Positions 41,781 through 51,736 are shown, numbered from the stretch's first letter. The stretch: 64,000 bases of DNA from CAVVFX01 sp963747535 (GCA_963747535.1 CAVVFX010000020.1:248001-312000), one strand, 5' to 3'. A program made the numbers and translations. Notes: a model not told the origin generated them from the sequence alone.

Positions 41781-43518
41781 TGGGATAATAGACTCCCGGC
41801 AGTGCTACGGTATCCTGAATGGCGTGAGGTTCAATGTTCTCGACTCTCTTCACAGGCTTTGGGCGCTCGGCCAGACGCCATTCTGGCCGGCTTGGTCCAT
41901 CCTCACCATCGCAGCGGCAATTTGCACCGCATGGCTATTCCGGCGATCCGCATGTCGGATGGCCCCCGGGAAGAAAGGCCCGCTCAAAGTTCGATTCGAT
42001 TGGTCCCCGGGTACGGTAGTCCCTCTCACCTTGTTGGCGTTATTCCTCTGCGCCTATATCGCCATGATTCTGGTCGGGGAAGATTTCGCCTGGTACGACG
42101 ATTCTGTGTTGACGGCGTTCTCGCTTCGCGGAATCAACTTCCCTGTCCCCGTCTGGCCACAGGGCGGACGCTTTTTCCCGCTTGGGGAGCAGGAATACAA
42201 CCTGATTGGGCACTTCACCAGAACTGTGGCGGGTTATTATGCGTTGACGATTGTTGAAGTCCTCACTCTTGCTGCGGTTCTTCTTATTCTGGATGACCAG
42301 TTGAGTATCGCCGCTAGAGCGGTGATTACGAGCCTCGCGCTGATCACACCGAGCGCTGTAGTTATCTTCATGGGGCTAACCTATCCGGAACGCAACCTCT
42401 TGTTCCTACTCGTCTGCCTCGCGCTGTTCGTAAAACTGTTCGAACGAACCCGCTCCGCCCCCTGGGCGGTCGGGGCTGTAGTTTGCTCGCAGCTCATGTT
42501 GTATTTGAAGGAGCCGGTTTTCTTGCTGCTGCTGAGTTTTGCGGGGGCAAGGCTGATCTTGCGCAGCTGGAATCCCAACGGCGGCTGGAACTTTCGCCGG
42601 CTGTGGGACCAGGAAAGCCGGTTGGATTTATGCCTCGCTGCCGTCTCGCTGGCGTTCCTCGGGTTCTACGCGATCATGATGTTTCCCCACACCAGCGCGG
42701 AATATCTGGTGTCGGTTCGCGTGTCGCAGGTGCAAGCGGTTCGCTATTACGCCAAGGTGGATGCGCTCGCCTGGGTGTTTACGGCAGTGTTCGCGGCCAG
42801 GATGTATCGTATCTTTCGCGGCAGGGGGGCGCCGCAATTGTTATGGGATGGTCTGGCTTGCGGGGGCGTGGCTTATTTTTGCGCGTACCTTGGCATCCGG
42901 ATGGCAAGTTCCTACTATCTGGCCCCGGTCGATCTGATTGCCGTCCTTTACCTGGGGCATTTTCTATGTTCATCATGGGGAGAGATGCGGCTGGGCGTTC
43001 GAGCCGCGGCGGCGGCGTTGGCGGTAATCATCGTCTATCAGAATGTCGAGCTGTCCGCCTTTCGAGTGTTGGAACGAAAGTTTTTCATCCGCCAGAAGAC
43101 CGTCATCGCCCGCCTGGTTCTCGACAGGTATCAGCGCCACCCCGAGCTCGTGCGGAAGCTCTACTTTCCGTTTACCGAACCGTACATGCTGGCGGAGTTT
43201 GCGGCGTATATGAGTTACCTGGGCTTGCCGGTGGAAGAGGACGGCGACGGATTTCGGGGAGGTGCCCATGTCGCGATTGTCGGGGCTAAGATTGCCGGGG
43301 ACGGCCGGTGTATACCAGAGCGGAGTTTCGTGTGCCATACGGGCGCGTCGGATGCCGGGAGCCTGGTGGTGGTGTTGCCGGACGATCCTGTGTTACCGGC
43401 AGAAACAGAATTGCGCAGGGAGTCGGAGGAGAAGTTAAGGTCCTATGATCCTCGGGTGCAGCCTCCTCACTTGTTGATCCGGGCGTTGGGCTTCATGTGG
43501 TCCAGGAATTTAAGTTAA
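41776..43518 (+). CDS. Large polytopic membrane protein, unknown function
   Basis: Up to 580 residues with roughly 9-10 predicted membrane helices, including AWSILTIAAAICTAWLF, TVVPLTLLALFLCAYIAMIL, YYALTIVEVLTLAAVLLI and VFTAVFAARMYRIF. A soluble C-terminal part of about 130 residues contains FPFTEPYMLAEFAAYMSYLG. An acidic segment after the second or third helix (LVGEDFAWYDDSVL) recalls the first periplasmic loop of GT-C-type glycosyltransferases, but no family was recognised with confidence. The first in-frame start TTG 41776 directly follows the regulator's stop; GTG 41824 is an alternative. It is flanked by 27-bp imperfect direct repeats (41754-41780 and 43535-43561). Confidence 0.72.
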   Translation: MAGIIDSRQCYGILNGVRFNVLDSLHRLWALGQTPFWPAWSILTIAAAICTAWLFRRSACRMAPGKKGPLKVRFDWSPGTVVPLTLLALFLCAYIAMILVGEDFAWYDDSVLTAFSLRGINFPVPVWPQGGRFFPLGEQEYNLIGHFTRTVAGYYALTIVEVLTLAAVLLILDDQLSIAARAVITSLALITPSAVVIFMGLTYPERNLLFLLVCLALFVKLFERTRSAPWAVGAVVCSQLMLYLKEPVFLLLLSFAGARLILRSWNPNGGWNFRRLWDQESRLDLCLAAVSLAFLGFYAIMMFPHTSAEYLVSVRVSQVQAVRYYAKVDALAWVFTAVFAARMYRIFRGRGAPQLLWDGLACGGVAYFCAYLGIRMASSYYLAPVDLIAVLYLGHFLCSSWGEMRLGVRAAAAALAVIIVYQNVELSAFRVLERKFFIRQKTVIARLVLDRYQRHPELVRKLYFPFTEPYMLAEFAAYMSYLGLPVEEDGDGFRGGAHVAIVGAKIAGDGRCIPERSFVCHTGASDAGSLVVVLPDDPVLPAETELRRESEEKLRSYDPRVQPPHLLIRALGFMWSRNLS

Positions 43519-43534
43519 CGGCCTTCGTCTAACT

Positions 43535-43561
43535 TCATCCGTATATGATCTTTTGATTGGC
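43535..43561 (+). repeat. 27-bp direct repeat, right copy
   Basis: The second copy of the repeat at 41754-41780, in the same orientation, lying between the membrane-protein stop (43518) and the convergent stop of the PAS-LuxR gene (43564). It is noncoding here, which contrasts with the coding left copy. Confidence 0.6.
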
Positions 43562-43563
43562 CG

Positions 43564-44559
43564 TCAGAGTAGATCCCGGTAATGTTCCAGCGCCACTCGA
43601 ACGAGTTGGGCGCGAGTCCGCACGTCGGTCTTGGCGAAGAGTTGTTGAAGCGCATTTTTGACGGAGCTCTCCGAGAGGCTCATCCGGCCCGCAATCTCCT
43701 TGTTTGCCAGACCTTGAACGAGTAGCCGGAGCACCTCGGTCTCCCGGTTGTTCAAAGGAGCATGCTCGTGCTGGTTCGACGAAGGCGGAATGGAGGCTGC
43801 TGCAGCCGTTTCTTCCGTGACGTCGGCGATAATGGCTGCCACTTTAGGTTTCGTCCCTTCCTTGTAAGTGGAAAACCAGACGTCCGCCAGGAAGGATTCT
43901 CCATTCCCACGGTGACCCCGGCATTGCATGGAAGTGCGAAACTGCGGCCCTTCCTCCCACCGCAACGCATGGTGCAGTTCGGGCAGGAAGGCCGCAATCG
44001 GATTGCCGACCAGATTTCCATCGCGCGGCGCGATCATTTCCGAAGCCGCCCGGTTAGCCAGTTCGATGAAACCGCGTTCATCGACGGTCACGATCGCCGC
44101 CGGACTGGTCTCGACCAGGACGTGTAACCGCTGCTGCGATTCCAGGCTCAGCCGGCGATTGCGCAGCAGTTCGCTTACGAATAGTCCGCATCCTGCAAGC
44201 GCCAGCGTTTCGAAGCCCAAACGAGTAAGCGACATTTCGAGCGAACTGAATAATGCACTCAGGACGGCACACGCCAAGCCGAGCATCGCCAGTAACCAAC
44301 GAGGAAGAAAGCCGGCCGCAAGCATGATCGGAAACAAATAAAGGAAACCGATCGAAACATAGGGCTTGGTCCACCAATCTACCAAAGCGAGTCCCAGGAT
44401 GAGTCCCATGCTCACCACCAGGACCGCGGTACGGCTCCGTTCTTCCCACATCCAGTCCAGGCGCATGGTCAATGTTTCGGGTTGAGCGCTCATTATCCCA
44501 TCCCAGTTTGACTGCGGCGTAGCAATCAAACGATTAGTCGCATGACTCCCAGCCATCAT
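43564..44559 (-). CDS. Membrane-PAS-LuxR one-component regulator
   Basis: 331 residues from the first start (ATG 44559); ATG 44493 (MSAQPETLTM) is a possible shorter start. Several membrane helices (about 45-135: AVLVVSMGLILGLALVDWW, IGFLYLFPIMLAAGFL) are followed by a PAS domain (LVETSPAAIVTVDERGFIEL) and, after a short linker, a LuxR-type HTH (LNNRETEVLRLLVQGLANKE, then GRMSLSESSVKNALQQLF). There is no kinase or receiver. The sensor half parallels that of the kinase at 32967, and the HTH parallels the two response regulators nearby. It looks like a fusion that skips the phosphorelay, acting as a membrane-bound transcription factor. Confidence 0.88.
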   Translation of the reverse strand: MMAGSHATNRLIATPQSNWDGIMSAQPETLTMRLDWMWEERSRTAVLVVSMGLILGLALVDWWTKPYVSIGFLYLFPIMLAAGFLPRWLLAMLGLACAVLSALFSSLEMSLTRLGFETLALAGCGLFVSELLRNRRLSLESQQRLHVLVETSPAAIVTVDERGFIELANRAASEMIAPRDGNLVGNPIAAFLPELHHALRWEEGPQFRTSMQCRGHRGNGESFLADVWFSTYKEGTKPKVAAIIADVTEETAAAASIPPSSNQHEHAPLNNRETEVLRLLVQGLANKEIAGRMSLSESSVKNALQQLFAKTDVRTRAQLVRVALEHYRDLL

Positions 44560-44659
44560 CAGGACACTCGAAAGATTCGAGCTTTGGATATCGTTCTCTG
44601 CAGTCCGGTCGAGTTGCAGGAATCAGAAAGAACTCAACATTCGATGAGGAATGTCTTTA

Positions 44660-44742
44660 TCGCGTAACCCAGCCCGACCCCAACCAGGCACCTACCGAGC
44701 CGTGACCGTTAGGGAGCGGTTGGATAACCGAATATTGCAAGT
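44660..44742 (-). repeat. Dispersed repeat, family B (copy 3, diverged)
   Basis: The reverse complement contains CGCTCCCTAACGGTCACGGC followed by TCGG and ends near CTTGCAATATTCGG. It matches the core of the copies at 11389 and 18114 in opposite orientation. It lies in the 200-base gap between the PAS-LuxR gene start and the aldolase stop; nothing else was recognised in the gap. Confidence 0.65.
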
Positions 44743-44760
44743 CCGTCTCATCTTTGTGCC

Positions 44761-45420
44761 CTAGCTAATTCCGTATTCAGCGCGGGCGCGTTGTACGATG
44801 CCGAGGAACCTGCCCACCAGTTCCCTGATCCAACGTTGATCCCTTTTCTGGATAGCTTCCGGGGGAATTAACTTTCCCCGAATGCCGAGCGCGTCCGCTC
44901 CCGCGCGTATGAAATCGCTGGCTGTCATCTGGTCGACACCACCGGAGGCGATGAATGGAACATGCGGGAATGGGGCCTTAAGCGCCTTGATATAACTGGC
45001 ACCGCCGACTTGGGCGCAGGGGAAGATCTTGATAAGATCGGCCCCGGCGTCGATCGCCGTCATCACTTCGGTAGGCGTCAATGCGCCGGGGATAGCGGCG
45101 ACATTATGCCGCACGGTGAATTCGACGATCTCCGGATCGATTCCGGGGCTGGACACGAACGCCGCTCCCGCGTCCAGGCAGGCGCGCAGAGTTTCAATAT
45201 CCCGCACGGTCCCGGCGCCTACGATGAGTTCCGGACTGGTGCGCGCCAGTTCGGTGATGACACCGATGGCGCCGGGAACCGTCATGGTCAATTCCACCAC
45301 GGGGATTCCCCACTCGAGCATCTGGCCGGCCGCAAACAGCGCATCCCTCGCCGACGGGACCCGTATGCCGGGCAGAATGCCGATTGCCTTGATTCGCGCG
45401 CAAACTTCGTCTTTCGTCAT
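44761..45420 (-). CDS. eda: KDPG/KHG aldolase (copy 1)
   Basis: A 219-residue class I aldolase of the 2-dehydro-3-deoxy-phosphogluconate / 4-hydroxy-2-oxoglutarate type, acting in the Entner-Doudoroff or hydroxyproline routes. It opens MTKDEVCARIKAIGILPGIR. Family motifs are VELTMTVPGAI (catalytic Glu region), IVGAGTVRD, FVSSPGIDPEIVEF, the Schiff-base Lys in LIKIFPCAQVGG and FIASGGVDQM. Its ATG directly follows the stop of the disrupted RND gene (45421-45423), so it is the promoter-distal gene of that cluster. A paralog at 56870 occupies the same position after the third RND gene. The reading frame is fully intact. Confidence 0.92.
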   Translation of the reverse strand: MTKDEVCARIKAIGILPGIRVPSARDALFAAGQMLEWGIPVVELTMTVPGAIGVITELARTSPELIVGAGTVRDIETLRACLDAGAAFVSSPGIDPEIVEFTVRHNVAAIPGALTPTEVMTAIDAGADLIKIFPCAQVGGASYIKALKAPFPHVPFIASGGVDQMTASDFIRAGADALGIRGKLIPPEAIQKRDQRWIRELVGRFLGIVQRARAEYGIS

Positions 45421-48400
45421 TTACACTTCCAACTCGCCTTCGGGCGCCGGCAGTATGTCGTGTTCGCCCGCGATCCAGACGTAGAGCGTAGGCAGCAGGA
45501 AGATGCTCATCAACAGGGCGGCCATCAGTCCGCCGACAATCACAATGGCGAATGGCCGCTGCGAGTCCGATCCGATGCCGTGCGACATCGCGGCCGGCAG
45601 AAGGCCGAGCATGGCGACCAGCATGGTCATCATGATCGGGCGAAGTCTCAGTACCGCGCCTTCCACGGCTGCGTCGAATATCGTGTGACCGCGGACGCGC
45701 AGCTGGTTGATGTACTCCACCATGATCACGCCCACCTGCACCGAGACGCCGAACAGACGCCAGGAATCCCACTCCGGAAGACACGCTCAGGTTGGTTCCC
45801 GTAAACAAAAGCGCCAGCAGACCGCCTACGGGCGCCATGGCGACGTTCATCAGGATCAGCGATGCCCATTTCATGGACTTGAACATCGAGTACAGAATCA
45901 GAAAGATCAGCAGCAGCGTCAGCGGAATGATGATGGCCAGGCGCCTTGCCGCCCGCTGCTGCGACTCGTACTCGCCCGCCCAGTCGATGTGGTAACCCGC
46001 CGGCAATTTCACCTGGGTATCGACTTTCTTGATGGCTTCCTCGACGGCGCCGCCCAGATCGCGGCCGCGCACGCTGTACTTGATGGCCACATAGCGCTGG
46101 TTCGCCTCGCGATAGATTTCCGAAGCGCCGTCCAGCATTTGAATGTCGCAGAGTTGCGCCAGCGACACCCGCTCGCCCGAAGGCGACACCAGCCGGATGT
46201 TTTCGATCGCTTCCTTGCGGTCGCGGAACTGGGGCAGGTAGCGCAGCACCAGATCGTAGCGCTGCTCGTCCTGCAGCACCTGAGTCAGCGCGTTGCCGCC
46301 GATCGCGGTCTGCACCGCGTCCTGCACATCCGCGACATTGATCTGATAGCGGGCGGCCTTCTGGCGGTTCACCGTGAGGTTCAGGTTCGGCTGCCCGATC
46401 ACGCGGAACAATCCCAGATCCTCGATTCCCTTGATGCCGCGCATCACGCCCATGATCTCGTCGGCCTTGCCTTCGAGCGTTCTCAGGTCGGTGCCGAAGA
46501 TCTTGATGGCCAGTTCTCCTTTGACTCCGCTGACCGCTTCCTCCATGTTGTCGGAGATCGGCTGCGAGAAGCCCCAGGTCACGCCGGGAATCTTGTTGAG
46601 TTCGCGGTTCATGGCGGCGATCAGTTCATCTTTGTCCTGATGAAATGCCGGCCGCCATTCTTCCTTCGGCTTCAAATCGACGAAGTATTCGGTGTTGAAG
46701 AAGCCCGTGGTGTCCGTCCCGTCGTCGGGCCGGCCCACCTGGCTGGTACACTGCGGGACCTCCGGAAACGAGCACAGAATCGCGCGCGCCCGATTCGACA
46801 CCGCGATTCCTTCAGTCTGGCCGGTGCTCGGCGCCAGGATCCCGCGCACCCAGATCGCGCCTTCGTCGAGGTGCGGCAGGAACTCGGAACCGAGCACGCT
46901 GGTGGCCAGATAAATCGTCAAGGCGAAGCCGGACAGCGCCACGCCCAGCGTAAGCCAGCGCCAGTGGATCGCCTTTCCCAGCACGGCGCGATAGATGCGG
47001 GTCAGAAATACCATCACCGGGTTGTGCCATTCCTTGGTCCCTTTGGGGAAGAAGATGCTGGAAAGAACCGGCGCGAGCAGCATCGAGAACATCAGCGCTC
47101 CCAGCAGAGCAAACGCCACCGTCCAGGCCATCGGCTTGAAGAGCCGGCCTTCCACGCGCTGCAGAGTGAAGATCGGCAGATACGCCGTGATGATGATCCC
47201 GATGGCATAGAACACGGGACGCTGGACCTCATGCGCCGCCTCGCGGATCTTCTCCATGGGTGTCCTGGCATCCCCCTCACGGTGATGGGACAGGTGGCGC
47301 ACGATATTCTCCACCATCACGACCGCGCCATCCACCACCATGCCGAAATCGAGCGCCCCCAGCGACAACAGGTTAGCCGGGATGCCTTTAAGTTGAAGAC
47401 ACGTTGCCGCGAACAGCAGCGAGAAGGGAATCGTCAGAGCGACGATCAGAGCGCCGCGCACATTTCCCAGAAACAGGAACAGAATAATCACCACCAGAAT
47501 GATGCCTTCCGTCAGATTGTGGAGGACCGTGTGGGTGGTGTAATGCACCAGGTCGCTGCGGTCAAGAAACGGGACTACCGTAACGCCGTGGGGAAGAATG
47601 CCATGGTTCAACTCCTACACCTTGGCGTGGATCCCTTCCAGCACTGAGTCCGAATCGGCGCCTTTGCGAAGCAGCACGATGCCCGAAACCACGTCGTCGT
47701 CATCGACGATTTTTCCGTTGGCAAGATGCCTCGCTCGCGCGAACTGGCCCAGACGGATCTTGGGACCCTGCTCCACCACCGCGATGTCCTTGACCTTCAG
47801 CGCGGTTCCGGTCTTGGTCGTCAGCACCGTGTTTTCGATATCGCGCACGTTTGTCACCAGGCCGACTTCCCGCACGTCGATCTGCTGCAGGCCGGATTCA
47901 ATGAAACTGCCGCCGGCGTTGGTGTTGTTATTGGTGAGCTGCTGTTCCACCTGGCCGATACTGAGACCGTAGGAGATCAACTTGTTGGGGTCGACGCGCA
48001 CCTGATACTCGCGCGTCGGGCCGCCGAAACTGGCCACATCGACAACATTCGGCACCGACTTGAACGATTTTTCGACAACCCAGTCTTCGAGCGACTTCAG
48101 CTCCATCACGTCGTAGCGCGGATTGGTGCTCCGCAGCGTGAAGAAGTAAATCTGGCCGACCGGACTCCAGTCGGTGCCCATCTGCGGCTGTCACGCCGTT
48201 GGGCAGCGTCACCTGCGCCAGCCGCTCCAGAACCTTCTCCCGGTTCCAGTCGTTTAGCGCCTCGTCGTCGAACGTCATCTTCAGATCGGAAAGACCGAAC
48301 AGAGAGAACGAGCGCAAAGCGGTCAGGTGGGGGATCCCGTTCATCACGATTTCGAGCGGAATCGTAACCTGCTGCTCGATCTGCTCCGCCGAGATACCCG

Positions 48401-48560
48401 GCCATTGCGTGATCACCTCGACGTAGTTGTTCGCCACGTCGGGATAGGCCTCCACAGGCAGCTGATGGAACGAAATTCCGCCCCAGATAAACAGCAGCAC
48501 CGCGAAGGCGACCACCAGGATCCGGTTGTTCAGCGCGAAATCGACGACCTTGCGAATCAT
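45421..48560 (-). pseudogene. CusA/CzcA-family RND transporter (copy 2), frame-disrupted
   Basis: The sequence from 48560 (MIRKVVDFALNNRILVVAFA) to 45421 (ending APEGELEV) covers a full-length pump paralogous to 35188-38346. Three lesions break it. An extra base near 48190 follows TLPNGVT. An in-frame TAG at 47615-47617 replaces an expected Lys codon (after GIHAKV). An extra base near 45756 lies within the conserved VGFLALFGVSVQ segment. Outside these points all family motifs remain, including DFGMVVDGAVVMVEN, so the lesions are few and possibly recent, or are sequence errors. If real, no functional pump is made. It lies 6 bases after the adaptor stop and immediately before the aldolase gene. 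Confidence 0.88.
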
Positions 48561-48566
48561 TTTCGC

Positions 48567-49711
48567 TTATTGCTCCACCGAGTTTTCGAGTACCAAGGCG
48601 TCCCGCACCACTTTCTCCCCGGGATTGATACCCGAGACCACCTGCTATTGTCGGGCAGCGTGATGCCGCCCATGACCTCGGCGCGCCGGAACGACTTTCC
48701 GCCTCCCGGCAGGTACACCCAGTCGCGATCGTGCAGATGCAGGATGGCTGTGGCGGGCACGATCGCGCGAGACCTTCTTTTCGCGTGCCATGGAAGGTCG
48801 CGGTAGCGAACATTCCGATTCGCATCAGCCCCGGATTCTCGACTTCGAGACGCACCTTGGCAGTGCGGATGTTGGGGTCGAGGATGGGGCCGATATTGCT
48901 GATTCTGGCGCGGAACACGTCTGATCCGGATAGGCGTTCAGCCGCACATCGGCGAATTCCCCAACTGCACGTTTCGCAGGTCGTTCTCAAAGACGTCGCA
49001 CACAATCCACACGTTCGACATGTCGGAGATGGTGAACGGATTGGGCGACGCCAGCCCCTGCGTTCCCGCGGCCAGCGTCACTTGCTGATCGGTGATCACG
49101 CCGGAAACGGGCGCGAAAACGTCTACGATCGCGGTTGGATGATCCTTGTCGGCGCCCAGCACCCGGAGGTGGTCTTCCGCGGTTTCCACCGTCACCTTGG
49201 CCTTATCCTCGGCATCCACGGCTACTTCATAATCTTTTTGCGCCATGGCCCCGACATCGAGCAGCGTTTTGGACCGGGCCAGCTGGGCGCGAGCCAGCAC
49301 TTCGTCTGCTACCGCTTGCCGGTAATCGGAGAACGCGCCTGCGATATCCGCGCTCTGCACGCGGAGCAGAAGCTGCCCCTTGGTAACCGTATCGCCAAGC
49401 CGGGCATGGATCTCCAGCACGCGCCCCGACGCAATCGAAATCACCGGAATATTACGCGAAACGTCGGGCGTCACCGTGCCGGTGACATTCAGTTCGGGCG
49501 CGGCGTCATACCTCGCTGCGGTCACCACCGGATACTGTTCCGGGTTGTCGACCGTTACCACGCTCGAGTTGCCTGCGGGCACTACCTGCGCCGGTGGTGG
49601 CGCCTCGTCCTTGGGATCGAACTTAGGTTCGGCTTTGCCGAGCCCGCAGCCGGCTAGCGCTACGGCGGCAGCCAGACAGAGAATCAGTTGGACTAGGGTG
49701 AATCGCTTCAT
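48567..49711 (-). pseudogene. RND periplasmic adaptor (copy 2), frame-disrupted
   Basis: It starts at ATG 49711 with a lipoprotein leader (LCLAAAVALAGC). It follows the CzcB/CusB pattern intact through VFAPVSGVITDQQVTLAAG and VWIVCDVFENDLRNVQLG. The frame then breaks near 48960, again near 48920 (before FRARISNIGPILDPN), near 48766 (before VPATAILHLHDRDWVYLP) and near 48646 (before the terminal ENSVEQ-like end, stop 48567-48569). Each break is a change of one or two bases and the protein-level similarity to the adaptor at 38347 continues on both sides. The tolC gene upstream overlaps its start by 4 bases. Confidence 0.88.
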
Positions 49712-51000
49712 TGGATGACCTCACGACCGACCGCGAGATTGAGTTGGCCCGCGGCCGTCAGATACGAACCGATCAGGTTCAGATAGTTGAGTTGAATGGC
49801 CCGGTAATCCTGCTCGGCCTGAAGAAAATCGAGCAGGGAAGCGCCGCCGTGTTGATAGGCGAACGAAATGGTTTGACGAACTCGTACAGCCTGTTCCAGA
49901 TAATGAGACTTATAGGAGCGCAGCAGGACCAGGTTGCTGTCTACGTTCGCATAAGCCGAATCGACATCGCTGAAAACCTGCGCCTCTGCGGCCGATCGCA
50001 GCCGCTCATTTTTCTTGATGTCGAGTTCGGTGCGAGCTTTTTCCCCCTGGTTACGATCGAAGATGCGCAGCGGAATGCTCATGCTGACACCGAAGTAAAC
50101 CGAGATGGGAGGATTACGCCCAAAATCCACTCCGAAAGTCGGATCGGTGCTTCCGTTGGCCACCGCGAGGTGAAAATCGGTTTTGGCCTTATCCACGGAT
50201 TGCACCGCAGCCCTCAAATCCGGGCGCGCTTCGATGGCTGTCTGCCGCAATTCCTCGAGCGGCACGATCTGTTCGGCAAACTCGTATGGACCGGTGACGT
50301 CGAAACGCTCCACCGGAGAGCGATCGTTCAAAAGCTGGAGAAGCTGGATCTTGGCCGTCCGCAGACTCACGGTCGCATTCTGCAGGTCGGATTCATACTG
50401 CACGCGCTGTAACTCCAGCCGGTCGAGGTCGACCTGGGCGATGTCTCCTGCCTTCTTGCGATCCCGGCTGACCTGCAGCGTCTTATCGTAATATTCGAGA
50501 TTCTCTTTCGCGAGCGCCAGAACCGCTTTGGCTTGCAGGGTCTGGACAAAGGCACTGCGCAAGTTGAAAATCAGGTTTCTTTGCTGATCCTCGAGCTGCG
50601 ATTGGGCTACGACCGTACCCTTTTTCGCGCTCTCCAGGCGCAGTTCCCGCTTGTGTGCCCGCTCGTGCAGATAGTCGAACGACATGTACGGAAAAAGATT
50701 TGTAAACGGCCGGTAGGGGTCGGTGGAAAAGGGGTCGATCTGATCGATCCCAGCCGTAAAGTCGGGATTCGGACGCAGGTAGGCCGTGGTCTCCTGGGCG
50801 TGAGACTCCTCAATGCCGATCCGCGCCGCCTGCAGCGTCGGGTTCGTGGCCAGAAATTTCTCCCGGAGCTGCTCCCACGTGTAACTCTGTTGTGCCGGCG
50901 GAGTCTTTTGCGCCGGCGCGTTGGCTGGCGCCAATCCTGCTGCCAGAATTATCAGATGTAGCCAGTTCCATTTAATTCCGCGAGCGTTCAGGGTGCACAT
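49708..51000 (-). CDS. TolC-family outer membrane efflux channel (copy 2)
   Basis: A 430-residue intact channel protein with a signal peptide (LHLIILAAGLAPANAPAQ). It contains both OEP repeats (FLATNPTLQAARIGIEESHA; KKAGDIAQVDLDRLELQRVQ; then YQHGGASLLDFLQAEQDYRA). It is strongly similar to the channel at 39534. It overlaps the disrupted adaptor by 4 bases (ATGA), as in the intact operon, so this cluster was once tolC-adaptor-RND-aldolase. ATG 51000 is the first start; codons after about residue 12 form the signal peptide. It is the first gene of the minus-strand cluster, divergent from the third cluster. Confidence 0.93.
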   Translation of the reverse strand: MCTLNARGIKWNWLHLIILAAGLAPANAPAQKTPPAQQSYTWEQLREKFLATNPTLQAARIGIEESHAQETTAYLRPNPDFTAGIDQIDPFSTDPYRPFTNLFPYMSFDYLHERAHKRELRLESAKKGTVVAQSQLEDQQRNLIFNLRSAFVQTLQAKAVLALAKENLEYYDKTLQVSRDRKKAGDIAQVDLDRLELQRVQYESDLQNATVSLRTAKIQLLQLLNDRSPVERFDVTGPYEFAEQIVPLEELRQTAIEARPDLRAAVQSVDKAKTDFHLAVANGSTDPTFGVDFGRNPPISVYFGVSMSIPLRIFDRNQGEKARTELDIKKNERLRSAAEAQVFSDVDSAYANVDSNLVLLRSYKSHYLEQAVRVRQTISFAYQHGGASLLDFLQAEQDYRAIQLNYLNLIGSYLTAAGQLNLAVGREVIQ

Positions 51001-51004
51001 CCTC

Positions 51005-51301
51005 TCATTTTTTCATACGGGCTTTTGATCCACGCTTTGTCAATCCCTGCCTGCGAAAAGACGATTCCAGCCAAAACATGACCGGAATTGAGACGGACAC
51101 CACTGCAACGGCTGTTCTCGCGAGTCCGGGAGATCGAATCTTGAGCGATCTCGGATCGGACAGGGATTCAAGAAAGAGCATCAGCGAGATCGCCAGGGTC
51201 GCAGTACCCAAAATCGATACGGGATAAGGAATCCGTAACCGACCGTTCGACTTACAATGTCCGCGCCTGCGTGGCGCGGCTGGTGAATTGTAAGAGCGCA
51301 T
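51005..51301 (-). CDS. Possible small membrane protein
   Basis: A 98-codon frame with two hydrophobic stretches (SILGTATLAISLMLFLESL and AVAVVSVSIPVMFWLES) ending a few bases before the tolC start. No ribosome-binding site precedes its ATG and no family was recognised. It is listed only because two spanning helices are unusual for a chance frame. Confidence 0.25.
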   Translation of the reverse strand: MRSYNSPAAPRRRGHCKSNGRLRIPYPVSILGTATLAISLMLFLESLSDPRSLKIRSPGLARTAVAVVSVSIPVMFWLESSFRRQGLTKRGSKARMKK

Positions 51302-51736
51302 CTGTCAGTATCGCGGCAACAAAATCTGCCGAATCGGGTGGTACTCCGTTGCCAACAACGACTCTTTCCTAAGTTTAGGCAGATGTCTGTCATCCCCTCA
51401 ATCAGTCATTCGTCGATTCCACTTATATCTTTTGTTTGTATCTTTCGGTTAAGTCAAAACCGCTTTTTCCACTAATAAATACTTACCACTCAATAAGTTT
51501 CCAGTTGTGTATCGTGTCTCGATCTTAGAGCAAACGAAGTGAGGGAGGCATAACAATGGCATCAGGGCCAGCCGCATATCCCCATCAATATTGTTTCTTC
51601 ACTCCATTGAAGTTTCTTGTGCAGCTGAACTTAAGGGGTATTGGCCCACGGCAGGAAGGAGGACGAGCGGTGCCGGGGGGTGGTCAATGTGTGCGTTTGT
51701 GAGGTGCTATACACTGGATGTAGTGCAGTTGATCAC
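51302..51736. promoter_or_regulatory. Divergent intergenic region between two RND clusters
   Basis: This is a noticeably AT-rich stretch (51400-51640) compared with its surroundings, as expected for back-to-back promoters of the minus-strand cluster and the plus-strand cluster. A 48-codon frame at 51556-51702 has a GGGAGG ribosome-binding site, but its codons look non-coding. No operator was identified. Confidence 0.4.

Noticed and set aside
45707..47647. A 646-codon open frame antisense to the second RND gene
   Set aside because: It is a mirror frame of a high-GC gene: composition is His/Arg/Gln-rich, there is no domain, and the opposite strand encodes a clear RND pump.
51556..51702. A 48-codon frame with a GGGAGG ribosome-binding site in the divergent region between RND clusters
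   Set aside because: Residue composition is Gly/Arg-rich without any helix, signal or motif; the ribosome-binding site alone is not enough.
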